A stretch of 57,335 bases of DNA from Rhodocyclaceae bacterium (lineage in GTDB: Bacteria > Pseudomonadota > Gammaproteobacteria > Burkholderiales > Rhodocyclaceae): contig JAIEOJ010000277.1 in assembly GCA_019750575.1 (NCBI GenBank), positions 1 to 57,335 on the forward strand, in the 5' to 3' direction. A program made the position numbers and the translations under genes. A model generated the notes under the pieces. That model worked only from the letters and a program-made list of their open reading frames with translations. It did not search any database and was not told the DNA's origin. Shown here in pieces: positions 1 to 10,355 of the stretch; positions within the stretch are counted from its first letter, which is position 1, and every line of letters starts with the position of its first letter.

Positions 1-894
1 AATAACCAAGGACTCAATATCGCTGCCGTCGAGCGCGATACGGGACTCTCCAAAGATCTGCTCCGCATGTGGGAGCGGCGCTATGGATTTCCCGCGCCGG
101 AACGTGACCAGCACGGTGAGCGCGTTTACAGCGTGCCCGACCTGGAGCGTCTGCGCTGCGTCAAGCGATTGATTGACAAGGGATTCAGACCCGGAAAAAT
201 CCTCAAGCTGGATACCGGAGAACTGGAACAGCTGCTTCAGGATACGAGGCCAGCGGTGCGGGCGGAAGCACACATGGACTGGGAGCCCTACCTGGAGCAT
301 CTGCGTCAGGGCGATCTGGCCACCTTGCGCAACGCCCTGCAACAGCAGCTGATTTTGCAGGGTTTGCAAGGCTTTGTACTGGACACGGCCGCACCGTTGA
401 CTGTGGCGGTTGGCGAGGCCTGGATGCGCGGCAGCATCCGCGTACACGAGGAACATGCCTTCAGCGAAATCCTCACCACCCTGCTCAGACACGCCATTTC
501 CCTGTTCGGCGAGCGCGGCAGCCCGACCCTGCTCCTGACCACCTTGCCGGAAGAACAGCACGGGATCGGACTGCTCATGGCCGAAGCGCTGTTCATCATC
601 GCCGGTGCCCGCTGCATTTCGCTCGGCACCCGCACCCCCGTGCTTGAAATCGTTGATGCCGCCGCCCGCCACGAGGCGGACTGCGTCGCACTCTCCTTCT
701 CCGCCTCCTTCCCCGCCCGTTCGGCCAACCAGCAGGTAAAAGAACTGCGGCAGTTGCTGCCGGCAGGCACCGAAATCTGGATAGGCGGCGGGGGGGCTGC
801 CACGATGCAGCTGATACCGGGCGTGTTCAGCGCCATTGCACCGCACAGCCCCGCCGAACTCGTACATGACTGGCTGCGCCGGCACGCCAGCTAG
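1..894 (+). CDS. MerR-family transcriptional regulator with C-terminal cobalamin-binding-like domain (5' end outside window)
   Basis: Frame is open from base 1 (NNQGLNIAAVERDTGLSKDLLRMWERRYGFP), a MerR HTH; C-terminal half has W-x9-EH and ExH motifs of CarH/LitR-type B12 domains. Confidence 0.85.
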   Translation, partial: NNQGLNIAAVERDTGLSKDLLRMWERRYGFPAPERDQHGERVYSVPDLERLRCVKRLIDKGFRPGKILKLDTGELEQLLQDTRPAVRAEAHMDWEPYLEHLRQGDLATLRNALQQQLILQGLQGFVLDTAAPLTVAVGEAWMRGSIRVHEEHAFSEILTTLLRHAISLFGERGSPTLLLTTLPEEQHGIGLLMAEALFIIAGARCISLGTRTPVLEIVDAAARHEADCVALSFSASFPARSANQQVKELRQLLPAGTEIWIGGGGAATMQLIPGVFSAIAPHSPAELVHDWLRRHAS

Positions 895-1039
895 ACGCGC
901 AATGCGGCGCACATGAGCGCTGAAATAGTCACTTACAAAGACGCGGCAGGCCGCCAAGATCTTTCAGACGGATTTGCGCTCTAATCCTTGCGCCGGAAAA
1001 TGTTTTTCCTGCGCCCGCGCACGTCGCAAGGAGAATGCA

Positions 1040-1513
1040 ATGCCCCCGCTCAAAACCGTCGCCCTGCCAGTGTTTGCCATCGCCGCCTGCCTCGCCGGTG
1101 CGGGCAGCGCGTGGGCGGGCCACTCCCACATCAGCATCGGCATTGGTTTCGGCGTGCCAGTGCATGGTCATTACGGCCATCGTCATTTCTGGCCCAACCA
1201 TTACGCGCCCCACTATTACGCAGGCCCGCGCCATTACGCGCCTCGCTACTACGGACCGTCCTACTACGGATCGTCCTACTACGCCTACCCGACAGCGCCC
1301 GTCTATGCCATGCCGGTGGTCGTCAGCCAGCCTGTCATCCGCCAGGTCGAGCCACAGGTGTATATCGAGCAGCCGCGACAGAGCGGTGGCATCGAGCCAC
1401 AGGAAAACAGCCCCTACTGGTACTACTGTGCCGAGCGCAAGGCCTACTACCCTTACGTGAAAAGTTGTGCGGGCGGCTGGCAGCAGGTAAGCCCCACGCC
1501 GCAGGATCGGTAA
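1040..1513 (+). CDS. Secreted His/Tyr-rich hypothetical protein
   Basis: ATG at 1040 after AAGGAG-like RBS; signal peptide, then HGHYGHRHFWPNHYAPHYYAGPRHYAPRYY low-complexity region. Confidence 0.75.
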   Translation: MPPLKTVALPVFAIAACLAGAGSAWAGHSHISIGIGFGVPVHGHYGHRHFWPNHYAPHYYAGPRHYAPRYYGPSYYGSSYYAYPTAPVYAMPVVVSQPVIRQVEPQVYIEQPRQSGGIEPQENSPYWYYCAERKAYYPYVKSCAGGWQQVSPTPQDR

Positions 1514-1517
1514 AGCC

Positions 1518-2006
1518 ATGCAGAAGCCGGCCACCTCGGCCTTGTCTGCGCTCACGGTCCTGCTCGGCATCACGCTCGCTGGCTGTGCAACGGCGCCCAC
1601 CGGCCCGCGTGTCACCTCCTTGCCCGGTACCGGCATGAGCTTTGAACAGTTCCGCTACGACGACCAGCAGTGTCGTCAGTACGCGCATTCACGCATCCAT
1701 CCGAACGCGGCCAACAATACCGGGGTGCGGAATGCCGCCATTGGCACAGCCATCGGCACAGTCGCGGGCGCGGCCATCGGCGGACAGCATGGCGCGGGCG
1801 TCGGTGCCGGCGTCGGCCTGGTCGGCGGCAGCATGGCCGGCGCCAGTGAATCGCAGTACGTCGCTTATGACACCCAGCGCCAATACGACTCGGCCTATTT
1901 GCAATGCATGTATGGCAAGGGCCACAAGGTGCCGGTGCCAGCCGGCATGCAGCACGAAGGGGCACGTCCTGCACCGCCGCCGCCGCCGCCCGGCTGGCGT
2001 GGCTGA
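1518..2006 (+). CDS. Glycine-zipper lipoprotein-like protein
   Basis: Lipobox-like LAGCAT; Gly-zipper AIGTAIGTVAGAAIGGQHGAGVGAGVGLVGG. Confidence 0.75.
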   Translation: MQKPATSALSALTVLLGITLAGCATAPTGPRVTSLPGTGMSFEQFRYDDQQCRQYAHSRIHPNAANNTGVRNAAIGTAIGTVAGAAIGGQHGAGVGAGVGLVGGSMAGASESQYVAYDTQRQYDSAYLQCMYGKGHKVPVPAGMQHEGARPAPPPPPPGWRG

Positions 2007-2228
2007 AAACCCCGCCCCTGACACCGGCAGGCAACACCGTCTTACAAAGCCGATCTCACGCTGCCCTGAACAACTGGCAGGATATCGCCAGACCACAAGA
2101 ACACACGGGAGAAAAAGTGAATCGCACTGGCCTCAACATCCCTGCCCTGCAAGCCCTGCTGAATTCCAGCCGCGCCTATTTCCAGCTGGCGCGCAAGCCG
2201 GAGCCGCCCCTGGCAACTGCCGAGAGTG

Positions 2229-3803
2229 TCAGCGAACTTCCCGCGTTTCAAAAAACTGGATATCGGGGAAACGTTCCTGCGTGAGATTGAGGTTCACGCG
2301 GCTGGGGGCCAGATAAACATAATCGCCGGCGCCGTCCAGCGCCACATTGAGCGGATTCTTGTCGCCGAGCTTGCGCAGTTCATCCTCGCTGCCCTTGAGC
2401 CAGCGTGCCGTCGCCACGTTGTAGGGCTCGAAAATCGCATCCACGCCGTATTCGTGTTCAAGGCGATGCTTGACCACGTCGAACTGCAGCGTGCCCACCG
2501 CGCCCAGGACCATGTCGTTTGAACCGAGGGGACGGAACAGCTGGGTCGCGCCCTCCTCCGCCAGCTGCTGCAAGCCTTTCTGCAACTGCTTGAGCTTGAG
2601 CGGATTGCGCAGGATGGCGCGCTGGAAATACTCCGGCGCGAACGAGGGAATGCCGGTGAAGCGCAGATCCTCGCCTTCGGTGAAAGTCTCGCCGAGGCGG
2701 ATGGAACCGTGGTTGGGAATGCCGATGATGTCGCCGGCATAGGCTTCATCGGTGGTGTTGCGGTCGCGCGCCATGAAGGTGATGGCGTTGTTCACGGCCA
2801 TGACCTTGCCGCCTGCCACCTGCTTGATCTTCATGCCGCGCTCGAAGCGGCCCGAACACACGCGCAGGAAGGCGATGCGGTCGCGGTGCTTGGGGTCCAT
2901 ATTGGCCTGGATCTTGAAGATGAAGCCGGAGAACTTGGGCTCGGTCGGCTCCACCTCGCGCGTCTCGGTCGAACGGTGCTGCGGGCCGGGCGAAAGATCG
3001 ACGATGGCATCCAGCAGCGACTGCACGCCGAAGTTGTTCACGGCCGAGCCGAAGAACACCGGGCACTGCTTGCCGGCGAGGTAGGCTTCCTTGTCGAAGG
3101 TATGCGAGGCGCCGCGCACCAGCTCGATGTCCATGCGCAGTTCTTCGGCCTGCGAACCGATCAGCTCGTCCAGGCGCGGATTGTTGATGCCGTCGATGAT
3201 CTCGGACGTGCCCTTCTCCGCATGCGGATCGAAGAAGGCGATCTGGTCGGTGTAGAGGTTGTACACGCCGCGGAACAGTTTGCCCATGCCGATCGGCCAG
3301 GTCATGGGCGCGCACTGGATGTCGAGCACCGACTCGATTTCATCAAGCAGATCGACCGGATACTTGCCGTCGCGGTCCATCTTGTTGATGAAGGTGACGA
3401 TAGGCGTATCGCGCAGGCGGCAGACGTTGAGCAGCTTGATGGTCTGGGCTTCCACACCGTTGACCGAGTCGATCACCATCACGGCCGAGTCCACGGCGGT
3501 GAGTGTGCGGTAGGTGTCCTCCGAGAAGTCCTCGTGGCCCGGGGTATCGAGCAGGTTGATCATGCACTCGCGGTAGGGAAACTGCATGACCGACGAGGTC
3601 ACCGAGATGCCGCGCTGCTTTTCCAGCTCCATCCAGTCCGAGGTCGCATGACGCGAAGCCTTGCGCGCGCGCACTTCACCAGCGACCTGGATGGCGCCAC
3701 CAAACCACAGCAGCTTTTCGGTCAGCGTGGTCTTGCCCGCGTCAGGGTGGGAGATGATGGCAAAGGTGCGACGGCGCTGGATTTCTTCGATCAGGTTGCT
3801 CAC
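2229..3803 (-). CDS. prfC: Peptide chain release factor 3
   Basis: [23 protein letters not shown]1 motif and full-length translational GTPase architecture typical of RF3. Confidence 0.95.
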   Translation of the reverse strand: MSNLIEEIQRRRTFAIISHPDAGKTTLTEKLLWFGGAIQVAGEVRARKASRHATSDWMELEKQRGISVTSSVMQFPYRECMINLLDTPGHEDFSEDTYRTLTAVDSAVMVIDSVNGVEAQTIKLLNVCRLRDTPIVTFINKMDRDGKYPVDLLDEIESVLDIQCAPMTWPIGMGKLFRGVYNLYTDQIAFFDPHAEKGTSEIIDGINNPRLDELIGSQAEELRMDIELVRGASHTFDKEAYLAGKQCPVFFGSAVNNFGVQSLLDAIVDLSPGPQHRSTETREVEPTEPKFSGFIFKIQANMDPKHRDRIAFLRVCSGRFERGMKIKQVAGGKVMAVNNAITFMARDRNTTDEAYAGDIIGIPNHGSIRLGETFTEGEDLRFTGIPSFAPEYFQRAILRNPLKLKQLQKGLQQLAEEGATQLFRPLGSNDMVLGAVGTLQFDVVKHRLEHEYGVDAIFEPYNVATARWLKGSEDELRKLGDKNPLNVALDGAGDYVYLAPSRVNLNLTQERFPDIQFFETREVR

Positions 3804-4115
3804 GGCGAGGGCTGCGCAGGGCAGATAAAAGCAAAGCCCGCGATTATACCGACCTGCACGGCCGGACCGGGCCTTCCCCGCGCTGACTCACATGTCGCAA
3901 GGCTGACCATGAACATGCAGAAAAGCATGGTCAGACAAAAGGCGAGAAGGTTTTCCAGAAACTCCCTCATGCTGCACACTCCCAGGCCCATGCTGCTCAC
4001 GGCCGGAGATTCAGTGTGGATCGCGTCAGCTCAAAAAACAAACCATAGATTTGTCAGTCACGCTTGCACGTCATTTCGAATTCCACATATGCGCGGACCG
4101 CCCGATGCCAGCGCA

Positions 4116-4991
4116 CTAGCCTGCAAACACCGGCCTGCGACCACCCAGCGCAGCAAAACTCACGGCGCCGATCACCAGCGCACCGCCAAACAACTGCACA
4201 TGCGTCGGCGGCTCTCCGCTGACGGCCGAGATCAGCATGGAGGCTACCGGCACGAGATTGAGGAAGACCGCCGCCCGCGCGGCACCCAGCCTGCCGATGC
4301 CGATATTCCAGAACAGATAGGCGAGCACGCCGCCGCCCACCGACATGGCGATCAGGGCGCTGCCCGCATGCAGGCTGGGCAGGCTGAAGGATGCGCCGGC
4401 AACCAGTGCCACCGCCGTCAGCGCCAGTGCGCCCACGCTCATGATGCCCGCGGTGCTGGCGACACTGCTGGTGTCTTGCGGCATCTGGCGCTTGACCAGC
4501 ACGTTGTAGAAGGCCCAGTTGATGTTGGCGATCATCAGGAACAGGTCGCCGATGGCCACATGCACCTGCGCGCCCGCGCCCAGCACCACGATGGCCACGC
4601 CGACAATGCCCACCGGGAAGGCCAGCAGCTGGCGCGGCGTCGGCTTGTCGCCGAGCATGGCCCAGGCAATCAGGCTGGTGGTGAGCGGGTTCAGCGCCAT
4701 GATCAGCGCCCCGTTTACCGGCGAAGTGCTGGCCATGCCGAGGAAGAAGAACAGGTTGAAGCCGAACACGCCGACGATGCCGAGAATCACATAGGTCCGG
4801 GCATGGCGCAGCGGCACGCGCTCGCCGCGGAAATACGTGAGGGCCAGCATGATCGCCGCCGCGATCAGGTAGCGGTCGGCACCGGCGACGAAGGGATGCA
4901 GCTCGGCCAGCACCGGCTTGGCGAGATTGAAGTTCGCGCCCCACATCACGGCGGTCAGCGCGACCAGAAGATAGGTTACAGGCAGGCTCAT
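4116..4991 (-). CDS. EamA/DMT-family transporter
   Basis: About ten hydrophobic helices, MSLPVTYLLVALTAVMWGANFNLAKP; start chosen at Met 4991. Confidence 0.85.
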   Translation of the reverse strand: MSLPVTYLLVALTAVMWGANFNLAKPVLAELHPFVAGADRYLIAAAIMLALTYFRGERVPLRHARTYVILGIVGVFGFNLFFFLGMASTSPVNGALIMALNPLTTSLIAWAMLGDKPTPRQLLAFPVGIVGVAIVVLGAGAQVHVAIGDLFLMIANINWAFYNVLVKRQMPQDTSSVASTAGIMSVGALALTAVALVAGASFSLPSLHAGSALIAMSVGGGVLAYLFWNIGIGRLGAARAAVFLNLVPVASMLISAVSGEPPTHVQLFGGALVIGAVSFAALGGRRPVFAG

Positions 4992-5137
4992 TCTGTTGCG
5001 GACAGGGCGGGCGCCCTGAAAAATCAATGAGCGACTCATCTTCACATGCAGGCGCAAGACGCGCAAACGAGTCTTTCTGAGGGCAACAGCAAAGATATTG
5101 ATCCTTGCGCCCGGCCCTGACGGCAAGGACGTTTGCG

Positions 5138-6016
5138 CTAGTGCGTCTTCTGCGTTGCGCCGAGCACGGCGCCGAAAGTGACCAAAGTCACACCGCAGAT
5201 CGCCAGCAGCGTCAGCGACTCGCCAAGCAGCGGCACCGCCGCAACGGCCGTGATGCCCGGCACCAGCGCCAGCATCAGGCTGGCCTTGTGCGGACCGATG
5301 GTGTGATTGGCGTGGTTGTAGAAAATGCCCGCCAGGGTCGCGGCGATGATGCCCTGATAGACGCCCTGCAAGAGCAGGACATCGAAGGACACATCACCCA
5401 GATGCTTGGGCAGCAGGAGGATGTAGATGGGCAAATAGACCGCCGCCGACAAGCCCACCATCATCGCTGTCGTATCAATGGGCTTGAGTTGCCAGCGCCG
5501 CATCAGCAGACCCGCATTCGCCCAGGACAGCGCACCGTACAGAAAGCACAGATCGCCGACCCACTGGCGGCTGCCCGTTTCCAGATGCGTGAAACTCTGC
5601 AGACCTATCATCACGATGCCCGCCAGCGCGATGGACAAGGCCAGCGCCGCCCGCCCCTGCGGCTTCTGCCCCAGCGCCAGCCAGGCAATGATCGCGGTAA
5701 GGAAGGGAATGCCGCCGTTCACCAGCACACCCGCATGCGCGGCCGGCGCCAGCGAAAAACCGGTATAGACCGGCAGCGCATAACCGAGGCTGCCGAAGAA
5801 GGCGATACAGGAATATTGAATCAGCTTGCTGCGGTCGATATCACGCAACACGCGGATGAAGAGCGGCAGCATCACCAGCCCCGCCACGCCGAAACGCAGC
5901 GCAGCCAGATCGTAAGGCGTCAGCGCACTCTTGCCGCCAAGACGGGAGACGATGTTAAAGCCGGACCAGCAGCAGACGACGATGAGGGCGGCAAGGTAGC
6001 CGCTACGGGCTTGCAC
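5138..6016 (-). CDS. EamA/DMT-family transporter (second copy)
   Basis: Multi-pass hydrophobic protein with EamA-like repeats (CCWSGFNIVSRLG). Confidence 0.85.
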   Translation of the reverse strand: MQARSGYLAALIVVCCWSGFNIVSRLGGKSALTPYDLAALRFGVAGLVMLPLFIRVLRDIDRSKLIQYSCIAFFGSLGYALPVYTGFSLAPAAHAGVLVNGGIPFLTAIIAWLALGQKPQGRAALALSIALAGIVMIGLQSFTHLETGSRQWVGDLCFLYGALSWANAGLLMRRWQLKPIDTTAMMVGLSAAVYLPIYILLLPKHLGDVSFDVLLLQGVYQGIIAATLAGIFYNHANHTIGPHKASLMLALVPGITAVAAVPLLGESLTLLAICGVTLVTFGAVLGATQKTH

Positions 6017-6096
6017 GACGATAACTTCAATTCGAGGATAATGGTCGAGCTGATACTAGCACTCAACATTTAACTCACATACGAAGATCAATCAAT

Positions 6097-6495
6097 ATGG
6101 CCTCCCCACTCGTCTCCGCCGTTATCGGCACCGTTCCCTACACCGTTACCCTCACCGATGGCGCCCACAAGTGGCTGGGTGATGCGACTGCCGAGCATGG
6201 CGGCGCCTATGCCGGACCGACGCCGCACAGCATTCTGCTGTCGGCCCTCGGCACCTGCACCGCCGTCACCCTGACCATGTATGCCGGCCGCAAGACGTGG
6301 GGTCTGGAAGGCGTGGAAGTGATCCTCGGTTACGCCAATGAAGCACCGGGCACGACGACGATCTCGCGCGAGATCAGGCTCAAGGGCAATCTGGACGAGG
6401 AACAGAAGGCGCGCATGCTGCAGATCGCCGATGCCTGCCCGATCCACAAGATCCTGACCGGCGAAATCAAGGTCGAATCGACCCTGGCTCAGTAA
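6097..6495 (+). CDS. OsmC-family protein
   Basis: GPTPHSILLSALGTCTAVTLTMYAGRKTW and DACPIHKILTG match the OsmC/Ohr fold with two Cys. Confidence 0.88.
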   Translation: MASPLVSAVIGTVPYTVTLTDGAHKWLGDATAEHGGAYAGPTPHSILLSALGTCTAVTLTMYAGRKTWGLEGVEVILGYANEAPGTTTISREIRLKGNLDEEQKARMLQIADACPIHKILTGEIKVESTLAQ

Positions 6496-6511
6496 GACCC
6501 GGGCGACCTGA

Positions 6512-7636
6512 TCAGGTCGCCATCACCACACAGTTGCGACCGGCGGCCTTGGCGGCATACATGGCGCGGTCGGCCTCGGCGATGAGGCTGTCGAGGCTTT
6601 CGCCGCGCGGTTCGCGACTGACAACACCCACACTTGCGGTTACTGCAAGGCCACCGCCCACCGGTGTGGCGGCGATGGCGGCGCGTACGCGTTCGCCCAG
6701 CACGCGCGCGCCCTCAGGCCCGGTTTCCGGTGCCAGGATGATGAATTCCTCGCCGCCGTAGCGGGCAAAGATGTCGTTCGTGCGCAGGCATTGCTCGGCC
6801 ATCATGCGCACGTGCCGCAGCACTGCATCGCCGGCCTGGTGGCCGAGGGTGTCGTTGATCTGCTTGAAGTAGTCCAGATCGAACACAATCAGTGAAAGCG
6901 GCTTGCCATAGCGCTGACAGCGTTGCAGTTCGCGTTCAGCCATCTCGATGAAGGTGCGGCGGTTGTAGGCCTCGGTCAGCGGGTCGAGCTGGGCCAGGCG
7001 GCTGATCACCTCGTGATGCCTGTCCTCGATGAGGAGCAGGAAGCCGAACATGAAGGCAAGCCGGAATACCAGGAAGCAGAGGAACATCAGCCCCTGCCGC
7101 TGGCTTTCCATGTCTGCGATGCAGACCGTGGTTTGCGTATGGTAGAGCTCGACCGCCCTTGCCATCAGCATGATCGCGGCGATGATGCCGCAGCCGCCGA
7201 TGACACTGCGCAAGGCAGTACGGCTGCCGCGCCAGGACAGGAAGACGATGCCCGTCATCAGCGTCTGCAAGGCAGAGATCAGATTACCTGCCATCTGACG
7301 CTGCCACATGAGCTCGGGCGCAAGGAGCAGCAAGAGCAGCGTCAGACCAAAGGGCCAGTAGGACCAGCGGTAGCGGTGAGATATACCGAAGTGCAGAACC
7401 AGCGCATGCAGCATCAGGCAGTGGCTGAAACTGACGATGGCGTAGCCGTACAGGCCCGTCGTTGTGGCGCAGTCGACCAGGACAATCCAGCCCAGCCCCT
7501 GGGTCAGCAGACTGGCAATCCAGATTCTGAGTACCGGCGTAAGACGCTTGCGGAAAGCCGCCAGCATGAGGGTGCCGATCAGCAGATTGCTGGCGACAAA
7601 GACGACGATCAGGGTGGCGACGTTGAGCTGGGGCAT
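6512..7636 (-). CDS. Membrane diguanylate cyclase (GGDEF domain)
   Basis: N-terminal TM helices; RYGGEEF active site and RTND inhibitory site. Confidence 0.9.
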   Translation of the reverse strand: MPQLNVATLIVVFVASNLLIGTLMLAAFRKRLTPVLRIWIASLLTQGLGWIVLVDCATTTGLYGYAIVSFSHCLMLHALVLHFGISHRYRWSYWPFGLTLLLLLLAPELMWQRQMAGNLISALQTLMTGIVFLSWRGSRTALRSVIGGCGIIAAIMLMARAVELYHTQTTVCIADMESQRQGLMFLCFLVFRLAFMFGFLLLIEDRHHEVISRLAQLDPLTEAYNRRTFIEMAERELQRCQRYGKPLSLIVFDLDYFKQINDTLGHQAGDAVLRHVRMMAEQCLRTNDIFARYGGEEFIILAPETGPEGARVLGERVRAAIAATPVGGGLAVTASVGVVSREPRGESLDSLIAEADRAMYAAKAAGRNCVVMAT

Positions 7637-7728
7637 TTAGTGTGAGGGTATCTCCATGCCGCAACCGGGAAGACAGCCAACGCGCAGGAACTGGCCGCGA
7701 TTATACCGTTGGCATTCTGTACTCACGC

Positions 7729-8535
7729 TTACAGCGCCAGCAGGGTACGCAGGCCCACGCCCAGGCCGACCACCAGCACCAGCAGGCCGAAGCTGCACTG
7801 CAGTGCGCGCGGGCTGAAGCGCTTGACGTAGTGGCGGCCGACCAGCATGCCGGCCATGGCGGCAATCACAAAGGGCGCGGCCAGGGCGACGGGGATGGCC
7901 ACGCCGTGCAGATGGGCGAGGATCAGGCTGCCGGTGGAGATCAGGGCCATCACCAGCAGCACGGTGGCGATCACCCCCTGCAGCGGGATATTGGTGAAAT
8001 GCGTGAGCATGGGCACCATGAAGAAGGCCCCGCCGACGCCGAGCAGGCCGGTGAGAAAGCCGGTGACGGCGCCGATACCGGCGATCACCACGGCCGTCAT
8101 CCAGTTCCAGCTGAGCTTGCCGGTCTCCCAGTTCATGTGGCAGAGCACCGCATCGTTGCCGCCCACGCTGGCCGCGCCACGGCGCAGGCAGCCGTGCAGC
8201 TGGCGCGCGGCGATATAGAGCAGGATCAGCGCAAACAGCCCGCTCAGCAGCACCGGCGCAAACCATTGCGCGAGCTGCAGGCCGAGCGAGGCAAACGGCA
8301 TGGCCACCACCGCCATGAGCATGGCCGCCTTGTAGCGCGCCAGCTTGTCGCGCAGTGCGCCCCAGGCACCGAGGCTGGCGCTGAGCATGACCGAGAGCAT
8401 GGCCAGCGGTGCCGCCTGTGCCACCTCCCAGTGCAGCACCAGCATCAGGCCGGGCACGGCGAGCACGCCGCCACCGGCGCCAGTCAGGCCCATCAGGATG
8501 CCGACCGCCAGACCGAGAATGGCAAGCTCGATCAC
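7729..8535 (-). CDS. Sulfite exporter TauE/SafE family protein
   Basis: LGLAVGILMGLTGAGGGVLAVPGL motif, multi-pass; GTG start overlapping upstream stop (GTGA). Confidence 0.88.
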   Translation of the reverse strand: MIELAILGLAVGILMGLTGAGGGVLAVPGLMLVLHWEVAQAAPLAMLSVMLSASLGAWGALRDKLARYKAAMLMAVVAMPFASLGLQLAQWFAPVLLSGLFALILLYIAARQLHGCLRRGAASVGGNDAVLCHMNWETGKLSWNWMTAVVIAGIGAVTGFLTGLLGVGGAFFMVPMLTHFTNIPLQGVIATVLLVMALISTGSLILAHLHGVAIPVALAAPFVIAAMAGMLVGRHYVKRFSPRALQCSFGLLVLVVGLGVGLRTLLAL

Positions 8536-8960
8536 TTCTTCTCTTCCGGCGGCTTGCCGGAGTAAGGGCCATCCGGACCGAACCACTTGAGGCTGTCGGC
8601 ACAGGCGCTCTGCAATTCGGGTTCGGACATGGCCATGCGCTTGTCGACGGCGACCTTGGTCACCTTTTCGATTTTTTCCTCCAGGGTGATCTCGTCCAGC
8701 CGCGCCTCGGTGCGAACAAAGGCATCACCGCTGCGCAGAATGGCCTCATTGCGTACCTTCCACTTGCGCAGCAGCGGCGCGAACTTCTCGCCGAAATCGG
8801 GCTGGCGCTGCAGGCAGACGCGGGCCTTGCCCTGCTCTTCCAGATATTCGAGATAGCGCACCCGGTCCTCCTCGGCCGAGGTCACGGGCGGATACGGAGC
8901 GGCATGGGCAAGTGCGGACAACAGCAACAGGCCGACCAGGGTGAAAGTCTTCATGATCAA
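8532..8960 (-). CDS. Secreted hypothetical protein
   Basis: Signal peptide MKTFTLVGLLLLSALAHA; translationally coupled to TauE gene. Confidence 0.7.
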   Translation of the reverse strand: MIMKTFTLVGLLLLSALAHAAPYPPVTSAEEDRVRYLEYLEEQGKARVCLQRQPDFGEKFAPLLRKWKVRNEAILRSGDAFVRTEARLDEITLEEKIEKVTKVAVDKRMAMSEPELQSACADSLKWFGPDGPYSGKPPEEKK

Positions 8961-9048
8961 AAGCAGAAAGTGGGCGCGTATAGCCTACTGGCGCAGGCGC
9001 CCCGGGTCAAAGCCGATCTGAGCTGCTTATCCATGCCAAACTACGCAT

Positions 9049-9450
9049 ATGCAATCACTCAAATCCATCTGGCAGGAGTGGCGCCACCTGATCGTGCTCG
9101 GCGGCGTCATCGTCGGTTTCTCGCTGCTGTTTCCGCTGTGGGCGCACTATCGCGCCGACCTGCCCGTCGTCCCGGAATACAGCCGCTACCTCGACTATCT
9201 GACCTCGCACTCGCCCAAGGCCCGAGGCTACGCCGAGGCCTATTATCGCGAACACAGCCGCGATACGGTGGCCTCGAAACATTTCGAGCATGTCTGCGCG
9301 GCCATGACCGGGCTTGCGGTGGAGGACGGCTTCACCCTCAAGGACTATCCGGACTTCCCGGCCGAATGGTGCCATGAGCGCTCGGCCTACTTCAGCGAAT
9401 TCCTGCAGCCGCAGGAAGCGACACAACTAAACAGGCAATTGCGCCGATAA
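9049..9450 (+). CDS. Single-TM hypothetical protein
   Basis: N-terminal TM helix and well-formed ORF. Confidence 0.65.
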   Translation: MQSLKSIWQEWRHLIVLGGVIVGFSLLFPLWAHYRADLPVVPEYSRYLDYLTSHSPKARGYAEAYYREHSRDTVASKHFEHVCAAMTGLAVEDGFTLKDYPDFPAEWCHERSAYFSEFLQPQEATQLNRQLRR

Positions 9451-9525
9451 TGTCCGGCACAACAACCCGTCCTGCACCGCCATTTGCAGCACGCACCTAA
9501 CTCAGTCATTACCAACGGAGTCACC

Positions 9526-10188
9526 ATGACGTTCAGCAAAGACGCCTGGGCGAAGAACGCCGCCCGCTACGAACAAATCCGCAGCATGCCCTTCAACGAG
9601 GCGCTCGCGAACGGCACACTCAGCCGCGAACGCTTCCAGCACTACATGATCCAGGATGCGCACTACCTGATCGCCTTCGGCCGCGCCCTCGCAGTCGCCG
9701 CCGCCAAGGCCGACGATGCCGACGGCCTGGTGCAGTTCTCGCACGCCGCCGAAGTGGCGGTGATCGTCGAGCGCAGCCTGCACAGCGACTTCATGCAGCA
9801 GTTCGGCGTCTCGCCCGAGAGCTTTGCCGCCACGCCGCTCTCGCCCGCCTGCGACCACTACAGCAGCTACCTGATCGCCACCGCCTGGAGTGCATCCTAT
9901 CCGGTTGCACTGGCCGCCCTGCTGCCCTGCTTCTGGATCTACGCCGAGATCGGCAAGGACATCCACGCGCGCGCCGCCAAACCCAACCCCTATCAGGCCT
10001 GGATCGATACCTATGCCGGCGAGGACTTCCATGCCGCCGTACGCGGCGTGATCGCCACCGTGGACAAGGTCGCGGCAACGGCCAGCGCACGCGAACTGGC
10101 CGAGATGCACAAGGCCTTCACGCGCGCCACGCAACTGGAATGGATCTTCTGGGATTCGGCCTGGCGCCTCGAGCAGTGGCCGCTCTGA
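9526..10188 (+). CDS. tenA: TenA-family protein (thiaminase II-like)
   Basis: FQHYMIQDAHYLIAFGRALA, conserved Cys in LLPCFWIYAEIG. Confidence 0.88.
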   Translation: MTFSKDAWAKNAARYEQIRSMPFNEALANGTLSRERFQHYMIQDAHYLIAFGRALAVAAAKADDADGLVQFSHAAEVAVIVERSLHSDFMQQFGVSPESFAATPLSPACDHYSSYLIATAWSASYPVALAALLPCFWIYAEIGKDIHARAAKPNPYQAWIDTYAGEDFHAAVRGVIATVDKVAATASARELAEMHKAFTRATQLEWIFWDSAWRLEQWPL

Positions 10189-10213
10189 GACATACGGCAA
10201 ACATGTGTTGTTA

Positions 10214-10238
10214 ATCGGCGGCCCCTGCGGCCGCCGAT
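10214..10238 (+). terminator. Stem-loop after tenA
   Basis: ATCGGCGGCC-CCTGC-GGCCGCCGAT perfect 10-bp stem, no strong U-tract. Confidence 0.5.
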
Positions 10239-10355
10239 CCTGCTATGTGCGTTTTCGCACAGACCAGAATTCATTACGCACCCACACTGGGGATGATCAC
10301 CGGCCTGCTGTATGCGGTCGGCGTCGATCACCACCAACCCCAAAGGATGCGCCAC

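Noticed and set aside
3800-4000. Minus-strand 66-aa ORF overlapping the prfC start
   Set aside because: Hydrophobic stretch is suggestive, but there is no clear RBS or family; not supported enough to annotate.
2709-5030. 773-aa plus-strand ORF opposite prfC and a DMT transporter
   Set aside because: Spans antisense to two clear genes and their intergenic gap; His/Arg/Gly/Ala-rich composition typical of GC-rich shadow ORFs.
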